64,000 bases of DNA from Moritella sp. Lineage in GTDB: Bacteria; Pseudomonadota; Gammaproteobacteria; Enterobacterales; Moritellaceae. The stretch covers positions 220,797 through 284,796 of the forward strand of contig NZ_JABSQR010000006.1 of assembly GCF_013215705.1 (NCBI RefSeq). Direction: 5' to 3'. Below the pieces are notes generated by a model. It was not told where the DNA came from. It ran no database searches and saw only the letters and a list, made by a program, of their open reading frames with translations. The position numbers and the translations under genes were made by a program. Shown one piece after another: positions 1-11,204 of this stretch. Numbering within the stretch: position 1 is the stretch's first letter; each line of letters starts with the position of its first letter.

Positions 1-260
1 AAGCTTATGCCAATACCATTGCCATGTTAGCTGAAAAAAACGACCAACACGCACCGCTAAACTTCAGTAGTATCACTGCACCGACGTTACTGATGTGGGG
101 GGAAAAAGATATTTGGGTTCCAGCTACGCTGAGTGAACAATGGCTCACTAATATCTCGGGCTCAACCTTGATCACTTACCCTGATGCTGGTCATGTACCA
201 ATGGAAGAAATACCACAGCAAACCTTGCAAGACGCGCTTACTTTTATTAATTTTAAATAA
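1..260 (+). CDS. alpha/beta hydrolase, C-terminal fragment (cut by window edge)
   Basis: The reading frame is open from the left edge and ends at 260, so only about the last 85 residues are present. The visible part has the two late catalytic elements of the alpha/beta-hydrolase fold: a strand ending in WGEKD, which supplies the acid residue, and DAGHVPMEE, which supplies the catalytic histidine. The nucleophile elbow lies outside the window, so esterase, lipase or haloalkane-type activity cannot be told apart. The fold is what I see; the substrate is unknown. Confidence 0.75.
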   Translation, partial: AYANTIAMLAEKNDQHAPLNFSSITAPTLLMWGEKDIWVPATLSEQWLTNISGSTLITYPDAGHVPMEEIPQQTLQDALTFINFK

Positions 261-505
261 ACCCTCACTTTAAATACTGATGAAGGTAGCATCACCACCT
301 TCACCAGTATCCCCGACGGTTAGTCAACGCCTTCTAGTTTTTGTCACCATAATATCATCCTTGCTTCACTTAGCTGTCACAGTCTTATTTGATACTTATC
401 AAGTAACACAGATGCACATAACTACCAAATTTTGGTATTTACCCTACGCTTGTTATACCCATTGAAGACATGGTGGTTAGAATAAGTACATATATCGAGG
501 TTGCT

Positions 506-1342
506 ATGATTAAAACAGCACTTGTTGTTGAAGGCGGTGGTATGCGCAGCGTATTTACGGCTGGAGTATTAGATACCTTTTTAGACCATGGTTATGACCC
601 TTTCGATCTGTTTATTGGCAGCTCTGCTGGCACCTTAAACTTATCTGCATTTATTGCTGGGCAAAAGAAATATTCGCTACGACTTATTAATCACCTTGCT
701 AAATCAACTACCTTTGTTGATTGGAGGCGCTTTATCAAAGGTGGTAATGCCATGGAATTGGCTGAATTACATGATATATTAACGCTACATGATCCTATCG
801 ATCTGATTCAAGCAAAACGACGTTTAAACTCCCGCCCTTTTGTGATCACCAGTTGTGACAAATCAAAAGGCCAAGCAAGTTATCAAAATGCAGAACCAAG
901 CCGTTGGTTTCAGCAGATAATAGCCTCGTGTGCCTTACCCATCGTGTTTCGTCCAGGGGTTAAACTTGGTAATGATATTCATATCGATGGCGGGCTCGTC
1001 GATCCGATACCGGTAAAGAAGGCGGTCGATTTAGGGGCGAATCATATTATTGTGATCAGGACCAGAACCCGACATTGGGTAGAAAAACTATCCGTTTTAG
1101 AACGCTTACTTACCTACTGGGTTAGGCACGATACCGTACTCACCAAGCTGCTTGATAATTACAGCAAAGAATACAACAGCACTTGCGAGTTTATGCGAAA
1201 TCCTCCAGCAGGTGTCAATATTATCGAAATAGCACCGGATGAAGAACTACAAACGCCCACCTTAACACGTCAAGTTAACACGCTCGAAGGCGATTATAGT
1301 GCAGGTATTAAGGCCGCGACGTTATTCTTACAGCGTCATTAA
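506..1342 (+). CDS. yjjU: patatin-like phospholipase / esterase (YjjU-like)
   Basis: 278-residue patatin-family serine hydrolase, expected to cleave acyl esters of phospholipids with a Ser-Asp dyad. The oxyanion-hole glycine run EGGGMRS is at residues 9-15, the nucleophile elbow GSSAG at 38-42 (Ser40), and the catalytic Asp in IDGG at Asp161. The length fits the E. coli YjjU group. An in-frame ATG exists at 470, but the ATG at 506 has CGAGG just upstream and starts directly at the conserved strand, so I prefer it. No signal peptide is seen, so the protein is probably cytosolic. It converges with the next gene across a hairpin. Family assignment is firm; the lipid substrate is unknown. Confidence 0.85.
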   Translation: MIKTALVVEGGGMRSVFTAGVLDTFLDHGYDPFDLFIGSSAGTLNLSAFIAGQKKYSLRLINHLAKSTTFVDWRRFIKGGNAMELAELHDILTLHDPIDLIQAKRRLNSRPFVITSCDKSKGQASYQNAEPSRWFQQIIASCALPIVFRPGVKLGNDIHIDGGLVDPIPVKKAVDLGANHIIVIRTRTRHWVEKLSVLERLLTYWVRHDTVLTKLLDNYSKEYNSTCEFMRNPPAGVNIIEIAPDEELQTPTLTRQVNTLEGDYSAGIKAATLFLQRH

Positions 1343-1356
1343 GCGTCCATAAAAAT

Positions 1357-1388
1357 GGGCTGAACACGTTATATAACGTATTCAACCC
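1357..1388. terminator. inverted repeat between convergent genes
   Basis: Arms GGG-TGAA-ACGTT and AACGT-TTCA-CCC pair around an ATAT loop with two mismatches. The hairpin lies between two convergent genes and probably stops transcription from both sides, but there is no clear T-run. Confidence 0.5.
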
Positions 1389-1400
1389 AACATCGAATTA

Positions 1401-1667
1401 TTATTCGCCGGTAAGTAAAGGGTGGTCAGCCGGTAATTTTCGAGAGATCCAAATAGCTAATTTATGTTTAATATTGAGGGTGCTTTCTTGATCTTTAGCC
1501 AGAGGCTGCATCAGTTTATCAAACACTAACGCTTTATAAATATATTGCGCTTTAACGTCTTCTGGGTCTGTCGTTGTAAATGTACTACCACGTTGCTGTA
1601 AGTACTGAGTACCTAAGGCAATCGCAGCTTTAAATAATTTCTTTTCATTTTTCAGTTTAGCCATCAT
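1401..1667 (-). CDS. DUF5062 family protein
   Basis: Small protein of 87-88 residues (two adjacent ATGs), basic at the N terminus (KLKNEKKLFKAA). The ending IKHKLAIWISRKLPADHPLL resembles the DUF5062 family I know from Vibrio. It has no signal peptide, membrane segment or cysteine motif. The function of the family is not known to me. It stands alone on the minus strand, converging with the patatin gene. Confidence 0.6.
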   Translation of the reverse strand: MMAKLKNEKKLFKAAIALGTQYLQQRGSTFTTTDPEDVKAQYIYKALVFDKLMQPLAKDQESTLNIKHKLAIWISRKLPADHPLLTGE

Positions 1668-1758
1668 TTCCTCTTCACATCACAGACAGTTAATCTCGCT
1701 GAGTACACACTGTTATAGCACGATTAAGAAAGAATGAATGTGACATTTAAATTATAAA

Positions 1759-2115
1759 TCAGGTTTTAATTGACTGATATTGTCCAGCATCAATAAGCTG
1801 ATGTGCTTCCATTGCATAAATGTCATTATACTCATGCTCAATCAGCAAGCCAAAATGCGCAGAGAGTAAGCCGATATCTTGTAGTGACAAGTCCTCAAGT
1901 GACCAGACTGGTGTTGCATAATCACAGATATAATAACCTTGTAGTTGTGTACTGGGATTTTCAACGATCATGATGCGATCGATGGCGTAACACTCATCAA
2001 TACCAGGCACAGACAAGCAGGCTTTATCTGCTATGAGTAATACACTAAATGTCACTTTAGAATCAGGCAGTTCCAATAAATAACATAGTTTTCTGGGCAT
2101 TCTTACACTCATCAT
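1759..2115 (-). CDS. hypothetical protein
   Basis: 118-residue protein that I do not recognise. The N terminus is MMSVRMPRKLCYLLELPDSKVTFSVLLIADKAC, with alternating hydrophobic strand-like segments and an acidic C-terminal half. It has three cysteines but no metal-binding spacing, and no signal peptide or membrane helix. The start may be the second Met. It is a single gene flanked by non-coding DNA on both sides. It is supported as coding mainly by its length and ordinary composition. Confidence 0.5.
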   Translation of the reverse strand: MMSVRMPRKLCYLLELPDSKVTFSVLLIADKACLSVPGIDECYAIDRIMIVENPSTQLQGYYICDYATPVWSLEDLSLQDIGLLSAHFGLLIEHEYNDIYAMEAHQLIDAGQYQSIKT

Positions 2116-2314
2116 AAAAGTTAAACTTAGACTTCAAGACTAGAGTACATTTGCACGACCGCACTGATATTAAGTGAAATAATTCAATTTTTAGCCACGC
2201 TAAAATACGGCTCTCATATACACATTAAAATCACAAATCTGAGCGGACTATGCTAAAACATCAGCTTAAGACATTCTCTCAGTAATAAGCTCAGCGACTA
2301 TCGTCAACATAGTC

Positions 2315-2349
2315 ATTAGGAAAGGCGGATCTAACATGCCTTTCCTAAT
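2315..2349 (-). terminator. stem-loop after fadH
   Basis: Perfect 12-bp arms (ATTAGGAAAGGC and GCCTTTCCTAAT) around an 11-nt loop, starting 8 bases past the fadH stop. There is no strong T-run on the minus strand. It is a likely transcript end or 3' stabiliser. Confidence 0.55.
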
Positions 2350-2356
2350 ATATGGG

Positions 2357-4402
<2,046 letters not shown>

Positions 4403-4592
4403 TCACCCCATTGCTTTGGCTATTTGGTTCAGAGTTTATTATTTTTATGTTATTAAAAATTTATTGGTTCTTATTTTTGTTAAAAGTAGCGTTAAAGCAC
4501 AACGGATACAATGCTCATGATATACAATTAATTATCTTTAGTTAGCAAAGGTGAATTCTTGGCTAGCATGTGCGATGACGGATAGGAATTCA

Positions 4593-5651
4593 ATGACGGA
4601 AAAAATAAATTCAAAAGTAAGCTTAGGGGATATTTCGGTTAACTTTTTGCAGCAAATGAGTTTAGCCAGTAATAAGATCAGTTGCGATATTAATCCTATT
4701 TTAGCCAAATACAATGTCTCCATCGCGCAGCTCAGTGCCCATCATGGTCGCTTATCTATTCCCAAATATATGCGCATAGGTTTTGAGTTAATGCAACAAA
4801 CGGGGCGCGAAGACCTAGGCTTACTGATGGGCGAGAATGTCTGCTTTCAACATTATGGGATGCTGGGATTTGCCTGTATGTCGGCCATTAATATTAGCAC
4901 CATGGCACAAGTACTCGCCCAATATGAAAGTTTGTTAAGTCAAAATGTACGGGGTCATTCCACGTTTATCACAACGCCAGAGCCGACACTGACCTTTTAT
5001 TCGATAGCCCCATATAATCCGTATAATTATTTTGTGGTTGATTCTGTGTTAGCAAGTTGGTTCACCTTATTGACCTCTCGAGCCACGTACTTAAACCAGC
5101 CGATCAGTATTGTTAAAGCGGTGCATATTGAATACCCAGAGCCAAAGAACAGCGAGCGCTATCATGCATTTTTCCAATGCCCGGTTATTTTTAATTCCAC
5201 ATTTAATGGTCTAGTATTAAATAGCCAGCATATCCAGACTCCATTACCCGATGCCTGCATGAGCAGTTATCTGCAAGCACAACAGTTATGTCAAAATGAA
5301 CTACAACTGCTGCAACAAAATCAGGATTGGCAAACTAAGGTTATTGAAAAAGTCAGTCATAATTTGGTCGGTAACATGCCTGATATTAATCAAGTGGCTG
5401 AACTACTGGGGACATCAGCCTGGACATTAAGACGCCGCTTATACAAAGAAAAGACTAACTATCAAAGTATCATGGATACCACCAGAAAAGGTCTGGCATT
5501 GAGTTATGTCCGCGATACCCTGCTTACCTTCAGTGAAATATCGTATTTATTGGGTTTTGCCACTCCAGCGGCATTTTATAAAGCCTTTCGACGTTGGACG
5601 GAAAGCACCCCAAAGAATTACCGACAAACGTTTATAAACAAGCGCGAATAA
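4593..5651 (+). CDS. AraC-family transcriptional regulator
   Basis: 352-residue regulator. The N-terminal about 200 residues resemble the arabinose-binding-like domain of OruR/ArgR-type AraC proteins (GLLMGENVCFQHYGMLGFACMSA). The C-terminal about 100 residues form the double helix-turn-helix, with VAELLGTSAWTLRRRL and the signature SEISYLLGFATPAAFYKAFRRW. An upstream ATG at 4551 is in frame, but the ATG at 4593 has AGGA five bases before it. It is transcribed away from fadH, suggesting that it senses a fatty-acid-related signal and controls fadH. That link is inference. Its 3' end overlaps the convergent DTW gene by 20 bases. Confidence 0.85.
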   Translation: MTEKINSKVSLGDISVNFLQQMSLASNKISCDINPILAKYNVSIAQLSAHHGRLSIPKYMRIGFELMQQTGREDLGLLMGENVCFQHYGMLGFACMSAINISTMAQVLAQYESLLSQNVRGHSTFITTPEPTLTFYSIAPYNPYNYFVVDSVLASWFTLLTSRATYLNQPISIVKAVHIEYPEPKNSERYHAFFQCPVIFNSTFNGLVLNSQHIQTPLPDACMSSYLQAQQLCQNELQLLQQNQDWQTKVIEKVSHNLVGNMPDINQVAELLGTSAWTLRRRLYKEKTNYQSIMDTTRKGLALSYVRDTLLTFSEISYLLGFATPAAFYKAFRRWTESTPKNYRQTFINKRE

Positions 5652-6093
5652 ATGCCTTAAATTCTAATCTTAGTTGTTCTGCTTCAGGTTCGCGTTGCTG
5701 CAAACGTAGCAGTTCAATCACACATTCAACGGTACTTAACCCGCCGTCAACTTGATTGGCGCGTAAAATAAACTCAGATGCTTGTGGCGCAGTTAAGGTG
5801 ACCTTAGGTAAATCTTTTAAATAGTCACTGCGACTATACATTTTCCGGGCTTCTTGCCAGGTGCTGTCCAGCAATACCAAACTATCAAAATCACTTATTT
5901 CATGTTCGCCTTCTGCGTCTGGTGCCAAAATTGCCACCCGACCGGATTTGATCGCCGTTAACAATTTACTATCCGGCTCTTTACGACGCCAAGGCACAAC
6001 ACTTGTTTCATCGGGGAGAAACTGTTTAACTAATTTGCCAGTATTACTGCGGCGCGAGAACTCTCTCTCGTGGGTAACTAAGTATATGTGCAT
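5632..6093 (-). CDS. DTW-domain protein, putative tRNA-uridine aminocarboxypropyltransferase
   Basis: 153-residue member of the DTW family, whose characterised members (E. coli TapT/YfiP) transfer an aminocarboxypropyl group from SAM to a tRNA uridine. The family signature is seen as LDSTWQEARKM near residue 90, preceded by the strand RVAILAPDAEGEHE and followed by the helix GGLSTVECVIELL. It starts directly at IYLVTHEREFSRRSNTGKL, so the N-terminal cysteine-rich segment of the longer E. coli protein is missing. This looks like the short subfamily rather than a truncation, because the core is complete. The exact tRNA target is unknown. Confidence 0.75.
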   Translation of the reverse strand: MHIYLVTHEREFSRRSNTGKLVKQFLPDETSVVPWRRKEPDSKLLTAIKSGRVAILAPDAEGEHEISDFDSLVLLDSTWQEARKMYSRSDYLKDLPKVTLTAPQASEFILRANQVDGGLSTVECVIELLRLQQREPEAEQLRLEFKAFIRACL

Positions 6094-6209
6094 GAATTTC
6101 TAACTTCTGTCGATAAAACAGGATAAATATTAAATAAGAGGTAAAGTAACCGCTATCATTATACTCTACAGTAAGTCTTAACTAGCTGTAAGTATGACGA
6201 GGATCTACT

Positions 6210-6317
6210 ATGTTCACATTGAGTAAACACATCATCAGTAAATTACACTATATCTTATCACTGTTTTTTCGTCCTAACGAACCTGCTCAAACCAATATAA
6301 CCTTTATGACGATATAA
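6210..6317 (+). CDS. possible small protein (35 aa)
   Basis: ATG at 6210 follows GACGAGGA at good spacing and opens a 35-codon frame, MFTLSKHIISKLHYILSLFF then a polar tail. The first 20 residues are amphipathic or hydrophobic and could sit at the membrane. I recognise no family. It is about as likely to be chance as a gene. Confidence 0.2.
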   Translation: MFTLSKHIISKLHYILSLFFRPNEPAQTNITFMTI

Positions 6318-6344
6318 CCATCAGATAAGGTACACATTACTATC

Positions 6345-6381
6345 ATAGATAAGATGCGTCTTACACTTTCATCTTATCTAT
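6345..6381 (+). promoter_or_regulatory. perfect 12-bp inverted repeat in msrC leader
   Basis: ATAGATAAGATG and CATCTTATCTAT are separated by 13 bases and end 15 bases before the msrC start codon. The repeat could be a repressor site, a 5' UTR hairpin, or the terminator of an upstream transcript. It lacks a T-run. Confidence 0.45.
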
Positions 6382-6396
6382 TCATAAAGGGAATAC

Positions 6397-6861
6397 ATGT
6401 CTAAGATCCAACTTTATCAGCGTCTTGCCCAACAAGCTGACGCTTTAATGGCTGAAGAAAGCCATTTAATTGCCAATTTAGCTAACCTAAGTGCTTTATT
6501 ATTTATGGAACTAGAAGATATTAACTGGGTAGGATTTTATCTTTACGAGAATGACGAGTTAGTATTAGGTCCATTCCAAGGCCAACCTGCATGTATCCGC
6601 ATTCCAGTCGGGCGTGGTGTGTGCGGCACAGCAGCAAGTACATTACAAACTCAATTAGTCACAGATGTACATGACTTTCCAGGCCATATTGCCTGTGATG
6701 CAGCCAGCAACTCAGAGGTTGTGGTACCGATTGTGGTTAATGATAAATTAATCGGCGTACTGGATATCGATAGCCCAAGTATTGGCCGGTTTGATAATGA
6801 TGACTTAGTCGGCGCAGAATTACTGGTTACCCAACTTGTGAAGCGTTTAACCGCCGAATAA
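6397..6861 (+). CDS. msrC: free methionine-(R)-sulfoxide reductase
   Basis: 154-residue GAF-domain enzyme that reduces free L-methionine-(R)-sulfoxide, corresponding to E. coli MsrC/YebR. The active-site cysteines are all present: Cys66 (GQPACIRIPVG), Cys76 (GRGVCGTAA) and Cys100 (HIACDAAS). The substrate-pocket region SNSEVVVPI and the closing strand GVLDIDSP are typical. AAAGGGAA lies before the ATG. It is transcribed alone, with a hairpin in its leader that could regulate it. Confidence 0.92.
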   Translation: MSKIQLYQRLAQQADALMAEESHLIANLANLSALLFMELEDINWVGFYLYENDELVLGPFQGQPACIRIPVGRGVCGTAASTLQTQLVTDVHDFPGHIACDAASNSEVVVPIVVNDKLIGVLDIDSPSIGRFDNDDLVGAELLVTQLVKRLTAE

Positions 6862-6884
6862 CTGATAGCACAGTAAATAATAAA

Positions 6885-7466
6885 TCATGATAAGGCCTGT
6901 AGCTGAGAAGCGCAGGTCTTGGTGATGATAGCAATACGACGCCCCAAGTACTTCGCGGTATCGAGATCACTGCGGTGCACTTCTCCTTCTGGATTATGCC
7001 CAACTACACCCAACTGACATCCTAGACGATTTAGCCCCACGCTGTTATAACCACCCGCAATATCGAGCCCAATCCATAACATGCCATGCTGACTCGCTAA
7101 TGTTGCCATATATTGAATCGTGTTAGTTTGGTCACCGTTAAGGCAACTACCAACAGTAAAACCACCGGTAAATTTATTACGCCATTGTTGGCTATCCCAA
7201 CGCTCACTTGTCGCATCGGCAAACGCTTTAAACTGTGCAGATACCCCCCCCATGTAGGTTGGCGAACCAAATATAATAGCATCGGCGTTATCCAATAAAC
7301 ACATCAGCTCATCGTTATCAAAACGACCTTCAACTAAATCCCAGGCCTGCACCTGACATTCAATGGCCTTTACGTCTTCAACGGTGTTGATACCCATTAC
7401 CACTTCACGAGCAAGCGATTGAGTTGAACCAGACTCCGAAAAATACACAACTGCAACTATGGTCAA
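6885..7466 (-). CDS. flavodoxin-family NAD(P)H:quinone oxidoreductase-like protein
   Basis: 193-residue flavodoxin fold. The FMN phosphate loop is FSESGSTQSLA near residues 9-19, and the second flavin loop is FGSPTYMGGVSAQFKAFAD near 66-84. GFTVGSCLNGDQ follows, as in WrbA-type flavoproteins. It probably reduces quinones or acts as an NAD(P)H-dependent FMN reductase in the cytosol. The C-terminal segment GYNSVGLNRLGCQLGVVGHNPEGEVHRSDLDTAKYLGRR matches the WrbA-like group closely enough to prefer that over a classical electron-carrier flavodoxin. It is convergent with msrC, with only 23 bases between them. Confidence 0.8.
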   Translation of the reverse strand: MTIVAVVYFSESGSTQSLAREVVMGINTVEDVKAIECQVQAWDLVEGRFDNDELMCLLDNADAIIFGSPTYMGGVSAQFKAFADATSERWDSQQWRNKFTGGFTVGSCLNGDQTNTIQYMATLASQHGMLWIGLDIAGGYNSVGLNRLGCQLGVVGHNPEGEVHRSDLDTAKYLGRRIAIITKTCASQLQALS

Positions 7467-7658
7467 ATAAAACCTCTCATGCTATCCATATTCATTATCC
7501 ATATCCTATTCGATACCCAGCTAGCCGCTTACATAACACCTTGAAGTAACTATATAGTGCCACAAATAGTAACAGTCTTTACGTTAAGGTATATACCTTA
7601 ACAGCGAGAATATAACTAAAATATGACTAAAGCTAACCTTTTACTGATCCACAGGCAT

Positions 7659-7687
7659 AAAAAAAGGCCTGTAAAAACAGACCTTTT
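7659..7687 (-). terminator. Rho-independent terminator after der
   Basis: On the minus strand AAAAGGTCTGT pairs with ACAGGCCTTTT and runs into a T-tract, starting 22 bases past the der stop. It closes the long rlmN-to-der gene block. Confidence 0.8.
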
Positions 7688-7708
7688 CATCAATAATAAC
7701 CGACGCTA

Positions 7709-9190
7709 TTATTTTTTACTTTTGTAATGCGACATCATACGACGGCGTTTTTTCTGTTGCGATAATGATAACTTATTTTTCTTATCTGCAAACGGATTGT
7801 CACTGTCACGGAATTCAACTTTAATCGGCGTGCCCATAATTTTTAATGAACGGCGGAAGTAGTTGATTAAGTAACGACGGTATGAACCCGATAATTTGGT
7901 TACTTGGTTACCATGCACAACGATCAGTGGAGGATTGTAACCACCCGCATGCGCATAACGCAGCTTAACACGACGACCAGCATGCATTGGCGGCTGATGA
8001 TCATCAACAGCCATACGTACGATACGCGTTAGCATAGACGTTGATACACGCTTAGTTGATGAATCGAATGCTTCTGTAATCGATTCAAATAAGTTACCAA
8101 CACCCGTACCGTGCAATGCCGAGATGAAATGGATACGTGCAAAGTCAATGAAGCCTAAGCGACGATCTAATTCAGATTTAATGCGATCTTTCACGCCAGC
8201 ATCTAAACCATCCCATTTATTGATGGCAATCACAATTGAACGGCCTGAGTTAATCGCAAAACCTAATAGCGTTAGATCTTGTGAGGTAACACCAACACGC
8301 GCATCCAACACCATTAATACCACGTTAGCATCATCAATTGCTTGTAATGCTTTAACAATCGAGAACTTCTCAACGGCTTCATTGATATTTTTACGACGAC
8401 GTACACCAGCAGTATCGATAAGCATGTAGTTACGACCAGCACGCTCCATCGGAATGTAGATACTGTCACGGGTAGTGCCCGGCATATCATAAACAACAAC
8501 ACGTTCTTCACCTAAAATACGGTTAACCAGTGTTGATTTGCCTACGTTAGGGCAACCAATCATGGCTAGTTTGATTGGTAAACGCGCGTAATCTTCCGCA
8601 GTTTGCTCATCTTCCTCACCTTCCTCTTCTTCTGGTAATAACTCACCATTTACAAAAGGGTCTGCATCTGAGAATTCTTCTTCATCTTCAGCATCAGCAA
8701 CTTCAACGTGTGCTAATGCTTCTTCAATAAGAATGTTAATGCCACGTCCCTGCGATGCAGCAACTTGGTAAATATCACCAAGTGCAAGCGCATAGAATTC
8801 AGCAACAGCAACATCGCCATCAAGGCCATCTACTTTATTGGCAACAAGAAATACTTTCTTCTCTTGCTTACGTAAATGTTCGGCAATTGCTTGATCAGCT
8901 ACCATTAGGCCTGCTCGAGCATCGACCATAAATAATACGGCATCAGCTTCTTCAATCGCAAGTAACGACTGATCAGCCATTTTTGCATCAATCCCTTCTT
9001 CATCGCCATTAATACCGCCGGTATCAACAACAATGAACTCACGACCAGCTAAGTTAGCTTGTCCATATTTACGGTCACGAGTTAACCCTGGGAAATCGGC
9101 AACAAGTGCGTCCCGGGTACGAGTTAAGCGGTTGAACAATGTTGATTTACCAACATTAGGGCGTCCAACCAATGCAATTACAGGGGTCAT
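7709..9190 (-). CDS. der: ribosome assembly GTPase Der (EngA)
   Basis: 493-residue double-GTPase needed for 50S subunit maturation; E. coli Der is 490. The first G domain has GRPNVGKST and DTGG, the second [17 protein letters not shown] and NKWDG. They are joined by a strongly acidic linker around residues 165-200 rich in Glu and Asp. The C-terminal KH-like domain ends in a basic tail ([15 protein letters not shown]). An in-frame codon lies 18 bases upstream, but the ATG at 9190 has GAGG before it and matches the usual [12 protein letters not shown] start. It is the last gene of the conserved block. Confidence 0.97.
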   Translation of the reverse strand: MTPVIALVGRPNVGKSTLFNRLTRTRDALVADFPGLTRDRKYGQANLAGREFIVVDTGGINGDEEGIDAKMADQSLLAIEEADAVLFMVDARAGLMVADQAIAEHLRKQEKKVFLVANKVDGLDGDVAVAEFYALALGDIYQVAASQGRGINILIEEALAHVEVADAEDEEEFSDADPFVNGELLPEEEEGEEDEQTAEDYARLPIKLAMIGCPNVGKSTLVNRILGEERVVVYDMPGTTRDSIYIPMERAGRNYMLIDTAGVRRRKNINEAVEKFSIVKALQAIDDANVVLMVLDARVGVTSQDLTLLGFAINSGRSIVIAINKWDGLDAGVKDRIKSELDRRLGFIDFARIHFISALHGTGVGNLFESITEAFDSSTKRVSTSMLTRIVRMAVDDHQPPMHAGRRVKLRYAHAGGYNPPLIVVHGNQVTKLSGSYRRYLINYFRRSLKIMGTPIKVEFRDSDNPFADKKNKLSLSQQKKRRRMMSHYKSKK

Positions 9191-9251
9191 AGTTAACCTC
9201 AGCCTCAATACGGCTCTAGTAAAATAAAGTCACTTATTTAAAAGGACAAAA

Positions 9252-9267
9252 TGCGCCTCTCGGCGCA
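9252..9267 (-). terminator. short GC-rich hairpin between bamB and der
   Basis: TGCGCC and GGCGCA enclose a four-base loop, followed on the minus strand by only four T residues. It lies in the 110-base bamB-der gap and may be a weak terminator or attenuator that lowers der expression relative to upstream genes. Confidence 0.35.
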
Positions 9268-9300
9268 ATAAATTAGGTCGATGATATTCTATCTAATCGG

Positions 9301-10491
9301 TTAAATTGGTTTTTTTACCGCAACCAAGTCACCACCACGGCTTTGAACATAGAGATATTCATCTGAGTTCAAGGCTTTAGAAAATAATCCATCACTATCA
9401 ATTAATTGTTGTGCAACTAACTTTCCGGTTTTACGGTCTAGCCAGTGCAGGTAACCTTCTTTGTCGCCGACAACAATATTATTGCCCGAGACAGTGGGTG
9501 CTGTTACACCACGCAACGCTAAACGATTCTGTGACCATAAGGTCAAACCATTACGACGATCGATTGCATGAATACGACCTTCAGTATCGGTTAAGAACAG
9601 TTCAAAGCCGGCAACGGTAAGATCTTTTACCGATGCATATGCACGCTTCCAAAGTACCTTACCTGAACGTAGTTCAATCGCCATTAACTCACCGTTAAAC
9701 GCCGAGGTATAAACCTCTGAGCCACGAGCAACCGCTTGGCCATTAACGTCAACTAAACGGTCAATGTCATTGGCGCCTTTTGGCTTAGCAACATTCACTT
9801 CCCAGATCAATCGACCATTAGCGAGAAAGACGGCGGCTAGTTTACCATCACTGCGACCATAAATCGCTGCTCCATTGGTGGTGATTGGCGAATTATTACC
9901 ACGTAAAGTCAAAGCAGGTAATTCTGAACTTTGGATCCAGCGCTGCTCACCCGTCTGAACGTCAAAGCCAATCAAGCTACCACTGCCAGTCTGGATGATA
10001 ACCAGACCTTCATCAACCACAGGACTTGCGATCACTTCACCGTCAGTTTCAACTTGCCAGAGTACTTCACCCGTGTCCTCGTTTAATGCAAACAATACCG
10101 CATTTTCACTGCCGACAAAGACCATGCCATAACCAGCGGCAATGCCACCAGAAAGCAGTGCATTATCACTGTCATCAAAACGGTTAAAAACGTCTTGCTC
10201 AGACAAATCTTGCGCCCAAATTTCATTACCTGAAATAGGATCTAGCGCTTTTACTAAACCAGAACGACTTGCGGCAAAAAGCCGATCATTTACAAGTAAG
10301 GTTCGTGTCTGTGAGTAATACTCACCCACACCCGAGCCGATAGTCTTACGCCATTCAATTTCTGGCGTAAATTCAGCTTGGATCACAGGCAGTGGTGAAT
10401 ATACGTCCTCATCATCGCTGAATAAAGAGCACCCTTGTAAAAAAACTGAAAGAACCGCAGCTGTTGTTAACATTCTCAGCTTATTGGTCAT
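9301..10491 (-). CDS. bamB: outer-membrane assembly lipoprotein BamB
   Basis: 396-residue lipoprotein of the Bam complex, which helps BamA insert beta-barrel proteins. A lipoprotein signal peptide ends at the lipobox LQGC near residue 21, so the mature protein is acylated on Cys and faces the periplasm. The rest is an eight-bladed propeller with recurrent strands such as GEVLWQVETDGEV, GRLIWEVNVA, GKVLWKRAYA and NGLTLWSQNRLALRG. The length matches E. coli BamB (392). Its start overlaps the end of yfgM by 11 bases, implying translational coupling. Confidence 0.95.
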   Translation of the reverse strand: MTNKLRMLTTAAVLSVFLQGCSLFSDDEDVYSPLPVIQAEFTPEIEWRKTIGSGVGEYYSQTRTLLVNDRLFAASRSGLVKALDPISGNEIWAQDLSEQDVFNRFDDSDNALLSGGIAAGYGMVFVGSENAVLFALNEDTGEVLWQVETDGEVIASPVVDEGLVIIQTGSGSLIGFDVQTGEQRWIQSSELPALTLRGNNSPITTNGAAIYGRSDGKLAAVFLANGRLIWEVNVAKPKGANDIDRLVDVNGQAVARGSEVYTSAFNGELMAIELRSGKVLWKRAYASVKDLTVAGFELFLTDTEGRIHAIDRRNGLTLWSQNRLALRGVTAPTVSGNNIVVGDKEGYLHWLDRKTGKLVAQQLIDSDGLFSKALNSDEYLYVQSRGGDLVAVKKPI

Positions 10492-11152
10492 TCAACTCTC
10501 CCGCGATTGCAGCATCAAGATCGTCTGCCACGTAGGCTATAGCAAGGTCATCAAGTTTTAATTGTAGCAGCTGTGTATTTGCACCAACACCCGCTAATGC
10601 AGTTTTATAAGCACTACGCGCTGCATTTAAATCGCCTTGCTGTACATAGATATCACCTTGGACTTCTGCTTTTTTACTGGCAAAGGTATCAAGTGTCACT
10701 TTATCCAATGTCGCCAGTGCAGCATCAAAGTTTTGTAGCTGCGCTTGAACTCGTGCTAGACGAATCTTAGCAATCGGCAAGATACTTGCTTGATTACTGT
10801 TTGTCGCTACCCAGCTAAGTTGCGTTTCAGCTTCAGTGAAATCCTGTTGTTTCACCGCTTCAGCGGCAAGTTGTAATGCTGTTAGTGTTGCGTAAGCATT
10901 ACCACTGTTGGCATCAATAAACGTCTGAGTGGTCGCCTTTGCTGCAAGTCCATTTTCAGATAATTCAGTCACAACCGTATCGTAAGCTGCTGATAGTTCT
11001 TCTTGTGCTGTTAACTGGCTATCGTTGTAATAACGAAAACCCACTAAACCAGCAAGGCCTAGTACAGTACCAAAAATAACTGCATTACCATGGGACTTCC
11101 ACCATGATTTCAGCGCTTCAACTTGTTGTTCTTCAGTAGCGTAACCTTCCAC
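10481..11152 (-). CDS. yfgM: YfgM, SecYEG-associated periplasmic TPR protein
   Basis: 223-residue inner-membrane protein with a single N-terminal helix (NAVIFGTVLGLAGLVGFRYY, residues about 23-42) and a periplasmic TPR-like domain. In E. coli it is an ancillary subunit of the SecYEG/PpiD assembly that hands secreted proteins to periplasmic chaperones. The cytosolic start EGYATEEQQVEALKSWWKSHG is typical of the family. It lies between hisS and bamB, the conserved position, and overlaps bamB by 11 bases. Confidence 0.92.
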   Translation of the reverse strand: MEGYATEEQQVEALKSWWKSHGNAVIFGTVLGLAGLVGFRYYNDSQLTAQEELSAAYDTVVTELSENGLAAKATTQTFIDANSGNAYATLTALQLAAEAVKQQDFTEAETQLSWVATNSNQASILPIAKIRLARVQAQLQNFDAALATLDKVTLDTFASKKAEVQGDIYVQQGDLNAARSAYKTALAGVGANTQLLQLKLDDLAIAYVADDLDAAIAGELNDQ

Positions 11153-11204
11153 GTATCACCCTTAATTTTTAAACACAATTAATCAGTATTGCTTACTTGT
11201 TGCT

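Larger units (their letters stand above)
6094..6396. other. intergenic region before msrC
   Basis: This 303-base AT-rich stretch separates two divergent genes. It holds a weak 35-codon reading frame at 6210-6317 and a perfect 12-bp inverted repeat at 6345-6381 close to the msrC start. No RNA gene is recognised. Confidence 0.5.

Noticed and set aside
280..465. 61-codon plus-strand frame before the patatin gene
   Set aside because: No ribosome-binding site, odd composition and no family likeness; treated as chance.
5632..6093. DTW protein as a truncated pseudogene
   Set aside because: The N-terminal cysteine segment is missing compared with E. coli TapT, but the catalytic core is complete and the start looks natural, so it fits a short subfamily.
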